From DATNPH01 sp036703315 (GTDB lineage: Bacteria > Cyanobacteriota > Cyanobacteriia > Cyanobacteriales > Coleofasciculaceae), in assembly GCA_036703315.1 (NCBI GenBank), contig DATNPH010000083.1:1-59415 (forward strand): a stretch of DNA of 59,415 nt, in the 5' to 3' direction. The notes beneath the pieces were generated by a model. It saw only the letters and a list, made by a program, of their open reading frames with translations, did not search any database and had not been told where the DNA came from. Made by a program: the position numbers and the translations under genes. Position 1 is the first letter of the stretch, and every line of letters begins with the position of its first letter. Below, one piece after another: positions 43,901 to 50,027 of this stretch.

Positions 43901-45351
43901 AAATCGTTGCTACAGCCGGGGAAGACGGCAGTGTCTGTCTGTGGGATTTGTCTGGGCGACAAGTTTCTCGATTCGAGAGCAAGCAAGGTGCGATCTACGG
44001 GATAAGTTTCAGCCCAAATGGACAGTGCCTTGCTACAGCAGGACAAGACGGTACGGTAAAACTATGGCGGGTTGAAGGGTTAGATGAATTGCTAGCACGA
44101 GGCTGTGACTGGCTTAAGGATTACTTTGTCACCCATCCTGAACCACTAGAGAAACTAGAGGTGTGCCAAAACAGGTTTAAGCCTATTGAAGCGGGTAGGA
44201 ATATAGCTAGAGCAGCTAATGAGTACATTGTTACTCATCCTGAAGAATTAGAAGATCTTGAAGTATGCCAAAACCCAATTAGCTCTGTTGAAAAAGACAG
44301 TAATCTAGCTGGAGTGGGTGAGGTTGAGGAGGGGGCGTTAAGCGAAGCTATCCAGAAGAGAATTGCCTCACCTTCTTGTGCTCGAGTTGTTCGCGATCGC
44401 CTCGGTTCTGAAAGCGGGTTCGATTCTACTCAACTGCGTGACCTACTAGCAGCAGAGCAATGGCAAGAAGCGGCTCAGGAAACTACAGCACTCATGCTTA
44501 GGATATCTAGCCGAGAAGCAGAAGGTTGGCTTAGACAAGAAGACATCGAAAACTTCCCATGTACTGATCTACTTACTATTGATCAACTCTGGGTCAAATA
44601 TAGCGATGGGCGCTTTGGCTTCAGTGTACAGAATCAAATCTGGCAAAACATCGGCGGTACGGTGGAAGCAGACTATCAAATTGCCTTGAAACTTGCCGAG
44701 TGCAATACACAGCCTGCTGCTCCAACGACAGCAATACAACAACCGTTGGTGACTACAGTTTCCAATGAGCCAGGAGAAGGTTTTTTAGGTGAGTTTTTAG
44801 TCCATGACAAATTGGTGAGAATTTATCAAGGTGATATCACTAACCTAGCCACCGATGTCATTGTCAGTTCTGATGATAATTACCTGACAATGGGTGGAGG
44901 TGTATCTCAAAGAATTCGACAGGTTGGTGGTGATGAAATTTACTGGCAAGCCAGAAATTTAATTCCTTTGTCTTTAGGCGAAGTGGCAGTTACTACCGCT
45001 GGGGACTTACAGGCAAAAAAAATATTCCATACAGTAGTTATCGATTTTGATGATAGAGAAGGACCCTCCAATGAGGTAATTCAGCGAGTGATACATAGTT
45101 GTATGAAAAAAGCCAATAGCTACAGATTTTGTAGTATTGCCTTTCCTCTAGTTGGTACAGGAGCAGGCGGTTTTCCAGTAAAAGTAGCTTGGAAAATTTT
45201 ATTGGATCAAATAATCAGAGATTTGTCTGACGAAAAACAAAGTATTATTAAAGTTATTCTTGTTATATATGACAAAAAAGTCATAGAGGCATTAAAAATT
45301 AAAGATTTTTTAAAAACAATTGAACAATTTGGGTGGAAATCACTTTCGTAG
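40993..45351 (+). CDS. AAA_35 - 14x WD40 - GUN4 - macro domain protein (class B)
   Basis: This 1,452-aa protein has five parts. (1) An AAA_35 ATPase (about 1-370): P-loop NSRQMGKSSLRVRM, Walker B LVIFIDEIDSIIK. (2) A helical linker (about 385-460). (3) Fourteen WD40 repeats of 41 aa (464-1029), enough for two seven-bladed propellers; blade 11 lacks the Trp. (4) A GUN4 domain (about 1148-1225): GWLRQEDIENFPCTDLLTID followed by WVKYSDGRFGFSVQNQIW. (5) A macro domain (about 1266-1452): RIYQGDITNLATDVIV, MGGGVSQRI, FPLVGTGAGGFP. The usual NAAN of macro hydrolases is replaced by SSDDN, which favours binding over catalysis. No signal peptide is seen. The domain fusion is unusual; its ligand and effector role are unknown. 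Confidence 0.9.
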   Translation: MLDENYYKIGGSLEYQHPTYVLRQADSDLYEGLKNGEFCYVLNSRQMGKSSLRVRMTKKLKEQGIKCASIDMTRIGSHVTPCEWYAGVISELLRGFGLSKKVDFSTWWRQRDLLPPLQRLRELIEDVLLTEFSQTLVIFIDEIDSIIKIKFKEDFFAFIRACYNQRVDNPEYQRLTFCLLGVATPSDLIEDKNISTPFNIGRAIELTGFQLHEAMPLASGLLGKTTNPEAVLREVLAWTGGQPFLTQKVCKLILSASKLIPVGSEAAWVENLVRSRLIENWETQDEPEHLRTIRDRLLWSQRKEQLLRLYQQIVQTGEIKALEKPEYMELRLSGLVVKQQGKLRVYNRIYGSIFNQNWVENALAEVGLLPEVAKTSAPRLLLRREFKLPSQSEIQALEQLASEALRQFELRQIKALLSAMQTGQLLKAFVRDSCPLQDYPTMKPVLTLQTILDNIRERNWFKTHQGMVYGVCFSPNGQHIATTRDDGTVQIWNLFGQQLVGWKGHQGKVDDVCFSPNGQLLATAGRDGTARLWNLSGQQIDHFDGHQSWVRSVNFSPNGQLIATAGADGTARVWNLLGQQLVQFDGHQGSVGSASFSPDGRRLATAGDDGTARLWSLSGQQLVKFEGHQGQVWHVSFSPDGQKIATAGADATARVWNLLGQQIAQLNGHQDWVRLVSFSPYGQCLATAGYDGTARLWNLLGQQLTQLNGHVGAVLGMSFNPDGQRLATAGVDGTVRLWDLSEKYLAQLNGHQGSVWSVNFSSDGQLIATAGRDGTARLWNIAGQHLAQLDGHQGSVWSVTFSPDGQYIVTTGSDKTARLWNLAGQQLAKLDGHQGWVTRVIFSPDGQGIATVGRDGTARLWNLSGQLISQVTPQQGWVWSVSFSSDGQLIATVGLDAKPPILDLSGRLIIQLKDYQDTVGNVSFSPDGQYLATTGEDGTARLWNLFGQQLAQLDGYQSWVISVSFSPNGQIVATAGEDGSVCLWDLSGRQVSRFESKQGAIYGISFSPNGQCLATAGQDGTVKLWRVEGLDELLARGCDWLKDYFVTHPEPLEKLEVCQNRFKPIEAGRNIARAANEYIVTHPEELEDLEVCQNPISSVEKDSNLAGVGEVEEGALSEAIQKRIASPSCARVVRDRLGSESGFDSTQLRDLLAAEQWQEAAQETTALMLRISSREAEGWLRQEDIENFPCTDLLTIDQLWVKYSDGRFGFSVQNQIWQNIGGTVEADYQIALKLAECNTQPAAPTTAIQQPLVTTVSNEPGEGFLGEFLVHDKLVRIYQGDITNLATDVIVSSDDNYLTMGGGVSQRIRQVGGDEIYWQARNLIPLSLGEVAVTTAGDLQAKKIFHTVVIDFDDREGPSNEVIQRVIHSCMKKANSYRFCSIAFPLVGTGAGGFPVKVAWKILLDQIIRDLSDEKQSIIKVILVIYDKKVIEALKIKDFLKTIEQFGWKSLS

Positions 45352-45902
45352 AAAGCCCTGACTTGTAACCCACATCGGGCAGCTTAACCCCTAACAAACC
45401 TAGCCGTGTGGCTTTGGTTTATAGAATCACAATCACTCCCATACCACCGTCAAATCCAAGATAAACCCTGGCAGGACACAGAGGAACAATCCCTTCCTGC
45501 TCCTCTGGGGTGAGAACATCCCATCGTTGCAGTTATAGCAACGGATAGCAGCTTAGGACAATGATCAACTCACACAATACGTTACTGTAGGCGGCTATCA
45601 CCAACTTGTCCTAATAGCTTTGGCGACTGCTATCACTTGTAACTGAGGTTGGCTTCAAGAGTACCCAATAGGGTAATAGTCAAAGCCTGACAGAGTAGGC
45701 AGACTAGATTAGTTAGTCAATGAGCAGCACTCAAACAGGTTATTAGCCTAACTGAACCTGTACAAGCGGCAAGGCGAAGTGAAGAGAGTGCTGCTTTGCT
45801 AACGCGAAATTCTGTGCTGCGAATTTATCAGCCGTATTTTCAAAAACACCCAGAAAACTAAAAATTTCTTGTTTCTTGATTCAGGGGATTTAACTGTAAC
45901 CT
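45352..45902. other. 550-bp stretch with a decayed AAA_35 tail
   Basis: There is no intact gene. A small hairpin CGTTGC/GCAACG lies near 45525. The right part holds the class A remnant at 45725-45860, listed separately. Confidence 0.5.
45725..45860 (+). pseudogene. Decayed 3' end of a third class A AAA_35 gene
   Basis: AGCACTCAAACAGGTT (45726-45741) is identical to 40736-40751 in the class A gene. CGGCAAGGCG and TGCGAATTTATCAG followed by CGTATTTTC match the last 60 bp of that gene with few changes, while about 50 bp in between are missing. No complete frame remains. It is a degraded paralogue just before the sigma-like gene. Confidence 0.75.
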
Positions 45903-46589
45903 ATGTCAGTTGATAACTATTACGAGGTATTAGTCAGTCCTGAAACCGTTTCAGAGGAACAGTTATCCTGTCTCGTTACAGGAGCCTGTAAACATCAAGC
46001 CGGAAGTGCTGAGCGTCAGAAAAAATTAACTAAAATTATTCGGTTAATCACAAACAAGCTTTGGAAAGAAAATACACCCTACTATCAAGACGCATTGCAA
46101 CAGACATGGCTATATTTCTGCCAGAACATTTGTGAGGGAAATACAGGGAACTCCTACGATCCCAGTCGTGGGAGTCTCGTAAACTGGCTGAATTTTTATC
46201 TGAAGAAGCGGCTTCAAGATTTATACATAAACAGCCAAAAAGAGAAATCAAGAACAGTGCCGCAGCCAATGGCACAGTTGGGTTCAAGCGAAAGTAGTTC
46301 CGTTAACCTGATAGAAAATATCCCAGCTCAGCCTGACATTCCCCCACTACTTGAAGAGGTAAAAAAATGGGTTGAAACTGATTTAGAAGGTGAATTACGC
46401 CGTGTCCATATCACCAACCATCCAAAGGTAAACTGCCAACTTTTAATCCTGCGGCGCTTGCCCCCAGAAGAAAGTTGGAAAACTCTCTCAGCAGAATTTA
46501 ATCTACCAATTTCGACGTTGAGCAGTTTTTATCAGCGGCAATGTTTGCCCTGTTTGCGTCAATTTGGTAAATCACAGGGGTATCTATAA
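45903..46589 (+). CDS. Sigma-70-like / RNA polymerase sigma-factor-related protein
   Basis: This 228-aa protein has a region-2-like helical part (YYQDALQQTWLYFCQNICEG, RGSLVNWLNFYLKKRLQDL) and a C-terminal region-4-like HTH (WKTLSAEFNLPISTLSSFYQ). An acidic, Pro-rich linker (about 130-150) separates them. This is the pattern of cyanobacterial sigma-70-family proteins usually found beside DUF1822, CHAT or caspase genes. No DUF1822 gene is present here. AGGGGA lies upstream of the ATG. It may direct transcription of island genes (inference). Confidence 0.75.
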   Translation: MSVDNYYEVLVSPETVSEEQLSCLVTGACKHQAGSAERQKKLTKIIRLITNKLWKENTPYYQDALQQTWLYFCQNICEGNTGNSYDPSRGSLVNWLNFYLKKRLQDLYINSQKEKSRTVPQPMAQLGSSESSSVNLIENIPAQPDIPPLLEEVKKWVETDLEGELRRVHITNHPKVNCQLLILRRLPPEESWKTLSAEFNLPISTLSSFYQRQCLPCLRQFGKSQGYL

Positions 46590-46615
46590 TTAAATTGCAC
46601 TATGCCTCCTCAACC

Positions 46616-46637
46616 GCCAGGGGTGAAAATCCCTGGC
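46616..46637. repeat. Palindrome GCCAGGG/CCCTGGC
   Basis: A 7-bp stem of the same sequence type as the larger palindrome at 58465-58486 and the partial copy at the window end (59398-59415). Confidence 0.7.
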
Positions 46638-46758
46638 TCATAGAGCAAGTACGTCTTAAGAAAAAATTTGCTAAATCCTTCTGGCTAGCAGAACCCACCG
46701 GAAGGTTGGACACCATGGGCGATTCCCAAAACGAAATGAATAAAAAGCTTCCTTCTCT

Positions 46759-46788
46759 ACTCCCCCTTGCTAAGGAACCGTGGGGAGG
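46759..46788. repeat. C/G-rich hairpin repeat
   Basis: CTCCCCCTTGCTAAGG followed by GTGGGGAG. It resembles the repeat inserted in the kinase gene (19184-19212). Confidence 0.65.
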
Positions 46789-46983
46789 TTAAAACTAAGC
46801 TACATCAAAATTTTGCTCTCTACAGCTTAAAGTTTCAGTAAAGATTCTTATAAAAACTTTACTTTTTTATCATTATCAGTGAATATAGCTACAAAGACTT
46901 TACAAGTTTTCGTTACTGCGGTAAATCTTAATCACTCAGCCGAGTGCTTCTACTCAATGAAGTGCGCTAGTCACTATTGATTT

Positions 46984-47013
46984 GACGCTTAGTAGCAACA
47001 TAGAAGCGTCTTT
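46984..47013 (+). terminator. Isolated terminator-like hairpin
   Basis: GACGCTT (46984-46990) pairs with AAGCGTC (47004-47010), followed by TTT. It is almost 400 bp from the nearest upstream gene. Confidence 0.45.
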
Positions 47014-47152
47014 CATAACTGGCACGCCTTACTTCGACAGTCATTGCATCTACTTATCTTTATCTAGCTAAACGCGGCAACTATCTCATGCCTCGTTAAA
47101 CTTGTGCTGTTTTTTGAAAATAATCCAACCTCCAAAGGCTTACGACACAGAT

Positions 47153-47911
47153 ATGAATGCATCAGAAATTCGCTTACGCTATCAAGTAGGAGAAAGAAAT
47201 TTTCGTAACGCTTATCTGCCAGGTGCTGACTTAAGCGACGCCAAACTTTTGGGTGTCAACCTCAGTGGTGCTGACCTCAGTGGTGCTAACCTCAGTGGTA
47301 CCGACCTTAGTGGTGCCAACTTCAGTGGTGCCAACCTATGTGGTGCAGAGTTATTTGTTGCTGAGCTGTTGAGTACCGACCTGAGTGAAGCCAACCTGAG
47401 CGGTGCCGATCTAAGTGGTGCTAACTTGATTGATGCCGACTTGACTGGTGCCAACCTGTTGAACGCCAACCTGAAGTATGCAAATTTAAGTGATGCTAAT
47501 TTATTGGGAACTCAACTAAGTTATGCCAACCTACTGGGAGCTGACTTTTTTGGTGCCAACCTACTGGGAGCTGACCTAAGTTATGCGGATCTTTTGGGAG
47601 CTAACTTTTTTGGTGCCAACCTGCTAGCGGCTGACCTAAGTTATGCCAATTTGCTTGGTGCCAACTTTAGTTATGCCAATTTGCTTGGTGCCAATATTTA
47701 TTATCCTGCCAGTCTACTAGCTGCAAACCTAAGTGGTGCCAACCTGTTTGGTGCTCACCTAAAGGGAGCTGACCGAAGATCCGCAACCCTTACTGAAACT
47801 AAATTGGTTGATCTACACTTAGAATCAGCTCATTTACAGCCAAGCAACTTAGACCATGCTAAATTAATGCGCTTGGTCAACGCTGTCTCAGGTCGGGAAT
47901 TTGTACGATAA
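47153..47911 (+). CDS. Pentapeptide-repeat protein
   Basis: This 252-aa protein starts MNASEIRLRYQVGERNFRNA and runs through more than 30 A(D/N)LxG-type pentapeptides (LSGANLSGTDLSGANFSGAN, LLGADLSYADLLGANFFGAN). They form a right-handed quadrilateral beta-helix. No enzyme domain or signal peptide is seen. The upstream frame extends to a TTG at 47102, but the ATG at 47153 fits family starts. Some pentapeptide proteins mimic DNA or protect gyrase, but most cyanobacterial ones have no known role. It lies inside the accessory island. Confidence 0.93.
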   Translation: MNASEIRLRYQVGERNFRNAYLPGADLSDAKLLGVNLSGADLSGANLSGTDLSGANFSGANLCGAELFVAELLSTDLSEANLSGADLSGANLIDADLTGANLLNANLKYANLSDANLLGTQLSYANLLGADFFGANLLGADLSYADLLGANFFGANLLAADLSYANLLGANFSYANLLGANIYYPASLLAANLSGANLFGAHLKGADRRSATLTETKLVDLHLESAHLQPSNLDHAKLMRLVNAVSGREFVR

Positions 47912-48021
47912 AGCTCTGTCTACTTAAGAGGTAATTTATTTTCGCTAGCAGATTATCGAGTCGGGGTGGGGAGTGGGGGAAGAATAGTGGTCGATAATCT
48001 TGCAAGAGTAATTGTAGACGA

Positions 48022-48237
48022 TTACTCTATGACAGAAATTTCATCTACCATACAAATTCGTCCTTGGTTCACAGCATGAAGTAGTCGATCAATAATAGTT
48101 CGTTCTTCATCTAAAAGTGACTCTTTTAAGAGTGCAGCCATCAAGCCATAACGGTCAGCCAGAGTAAGACGACCGGAAATACTGGCGCTTACGAATAACT
48201 CAGAAAGGGCAGTAGGAAGAAGTTGGATCTGTAGCAT
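48022..48237 (-). CDS. Small conserved cyanobacterial protein, 71 aa
   Basis: It starts MLQIQLLPTALSELFVSASI and contains GRLTLADRYGLMAALLKESL and ERTIIDRLLHAVNQGRICMV. Mostly helical and soluble, with no known function; I recall similar small proteins in many cyanobacteria. It is convergent with the pentapeptide gene. Confidence 0.75.
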   Translation of the reverse strand: MLQIQLLPTALSELFVSASISGRLTLADRYGLMAALLKESLLDEERTIIDRLLHAVNQGRICMVDEISVIE

Positions 48238-48876
48238 GTCTTGAAAATGAGTTTATTAATAAGACCAGCAGTATTTTGCGAGTCCCTGAAACGCAAAAGC
48301 CCTTTATAACCTATCAGCTAGAAATTCAAGCTTTATGCAAATCTTGAGAAGTTTCTAGATAGTCAAGATTAGACTCTTAGGAATCAGTTAAAGGCTTTAA
48401 TAAGCTATGCCGTATCATTTGATTGCAGCGGAATTTAAACATTTCGTGCTCAAGCAGTATTTATGAATAAGCTTTCCTTAAAAAAAGTAAAAAAGCCTCT
48501 AAGCATTAACGTTTGTCAATGTTCAAATTGAAGGGTTTATTTTAAACAAAGTGAACTTTCAACACAAGCACTTAGTGCTCTGTTCAGTCTTTAAATTGGT
48601 ATTCTTTATTATTTCTTTATATTCTTTCTATAAGATTTGTATCTAAAGGTATACATTTTGCAGTTGACTTGGCGTTAGCCTTATCTTTCTCTAGAGGTAA
48701 ACAGCATTCTTTGCACCGTTGGCGTTTGTGTAGCAGACATGCTTACGCCGCTACCGCAAAGCTAAGGTGTGCTGGAGTTCATTCCAGACGAAGGGTGTTA
48801 GCGAAACGGGACGAAGTCCGGGGTGAGAGGGAAAGGGGAAGATATCAACTGGTCACTTAATTTCTACCAGTCTGGT
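48238..48876. other. 639-bp gene-poor, A/T-rich region
   Basis: 48480-48660 is A/T-rich without a gene. 48665-48840 contains degenerate GCGTTAGC/TAGCGAAAC-type repeats. The open frame 48669-48860 is repeat-derived and not accepted as a gene. Confidence 0.5.
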
Positions 48877-49260
48877 CTAAGGTAAAAGTGCTGTCTGTCC
48901 CCGTAATAAGTATTTAACAGTCGCAATTAGCTCTTGAGGACGGAAAGGCTTATCCAGGTAAGCATCCGCACCTTGCTTGAGCGCCCAGTAGAGATCAAAT
49001 CGTTCGCTCTTTCGGGAGCACATAACAACAGAAAGCTTCTGGGTTGTCTTGTCAGATTTAAGCCGACGGCACACTTCGTAACCATTCATCCGGGGCAGGA
49101 TGATGTCTAGAACTACGAGATCTGGACAATGATGCTGAACTTGCTTGAGTGCTTCGACGCCATCACCAACAGCTATTACATTTAACCCATTTCTTACAAG
49201 CAGTTCTGAGATCATTACCCGTTGTGTGTGACTATCTTCCACCAGCAGAACTGTACTCAT
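48877..49260 (-). CDS. Receiver-only response regulator (CheY/PixH-like)
   Basis: This 127-aa protein is one receiver domain: the acidic pocket VLLVEDSHTQ, phospho-acceptor Asp in LVVLDIILPRMNGYEV (about residue 53), VVMCSRKSERFD, and DAYLDKPFRPQE with the conserved Lys. It has no output domain, so it works by protein contact, as in CheY/PixH proteins of cyanobacterial phototaxis or pilus systems. The cognate kinase is not in the window. Confidence 0.93.
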   Translation of the reverse strand: MSTVLLVEDSHTQRVMISELLVRNGLNVIAVGDGVEALKQVQHHCPDLVVLDIILPRMNGYEVCRRLKSDKTTQKLSVVMCSRKSERFDLYWALKQGADAYLDKPFRPQELIATVKYLLRGQTALLP

Positions 49261-49338
49261 AACTAATTGCCTGAGAATATCTTCTTAATTAGAGCTATTA
49301 CGGGTAGTATTGCCGTCACTCAGTAGATAGAAATTGGA

Positions 49339-49364
49339 TTGAAAATAGGGGGCAGGGAGTAGGG
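49339..49364. repeat. Left copy of a ~25-bp inverted repeat flanking the TIR cassette
   Basis: TTGAAAATAGGGGGCAGGGA followed by GTAGGG. It matches, with a few differences, the reverse complement of 51902-51926. Confidence 0.6.
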
Positions 49365-49427
49365 AATAAGGTGGAGAAATTTCATACCTTGATAGTGCGC
49401 GATCGCACAAGGTACCTATCTTTAGAG

Positions 49428-50002
49428 CTAATACAATTGATTCCTCAACCAACTAGGATTAAAAACAGCTTGGTAAACGCGGTTACAAACGTTTAGTACA
49501 GGCAGGGCATGAGTAGATCCTCTCAACTGCTTGACGACTAACCCTGACAAGTGCAACTCTATTTGCTCTGAACTGTTATTAGCAACAATTTCCCCTTGTT
49601 GCAAAATTTGCTGATAGAGTTTTAGCAGTCTGGCTGTGCTAGATCCACTCCTCAAGAGGCGATCGCGCCTAGCGCACCGGAAAAGTCGATCGCGTATTGT
49701 CTTCAGATGCTCTGGCTGATCTTGGACTTCCCAATTTTCAATCAATCACGATTCCACTAGCATGGATAGCTTCGCTTCACGCACTAACGTCTCAACCCAT
49801 TGCGTTTCCTACCCACTGAAATAGACGATTCTGGATTTTGGAATTTAGATTTTGGATTATTCGAAAATTCTCCTGACTCCTGAATGAGTTTACACAGCTT
49901 TTGAGTCAGAAACGGCTGACCACCTGTCCAATTCAACACCTCTCGGAGTAAAGCCTCTGGATCGGAAGTTTTGCCTACTAAGCCTTGAGCTAAATTTAGC
50001 AC
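49428..50002 (-). pseudogene. Remnant of a class B AAA_35 gene
   Basis: Two frames (50002-49784 and 49745-49428) align with residues about 217-370 of the class B protein at 40993: GLVGKTSDPEALLREVLNWT then GGQPFLTQKLCKLI, and IENWEVQDQPEHLKTIRDRL. Walker A and B, WD40, GUN4 and macro parts are missing. The frame is broken by a shift near 49808 and by a short inserted repeat with a stop (about 49746-49778); QWVETLVR can be read between them in a third frame. NNPKSKFQNPESS is encoded by an A/T-rich short repeat. It starts only 26 bp after the TIR gene, so the deletion fused it there. Confidence 0.85.
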
Positions 50003-50027
50003 TCATGAAAGTACTCCTAACGCCAGC

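Larger units (their letters stand above)
46590..47152. other. 563-bp intergenic region with repeats and a hairpin
   Basis: It holds the palindrome 46616-46637, the C/G-rich repeat 46759-46788 and the hairpin 46984-47013. No gene is supported; the A/T-rich stretch 46790-46980 may contain a promoter or short RNA. Confidence 0.45.

Noticed and set aside
42382..44080. Regular DNA repeats considered as a CRISPR or satellite array
   Set aside because: Units are 123 bp, continuous and encode WD40 blades; there are no spacers.
44335..44670. GUN4 domain taken as a chlorophyll-synthesis GUN4 gene
   Set aside because: It is only a C-terminal domain of a STAND/WD40 protein, so a role in Mg-chelatase regulation is not supported here.
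47212..47469. 85-aa antisense frame in the first pentapeptide gene
   Set aside because: Same repeat artefact as above.
48669..48860. 63-aa frame downstream of an A/T-rich region
   Set aside because: Its sequence is made of degenerate GCG/TAGCG repeats and low-quality protein composition.
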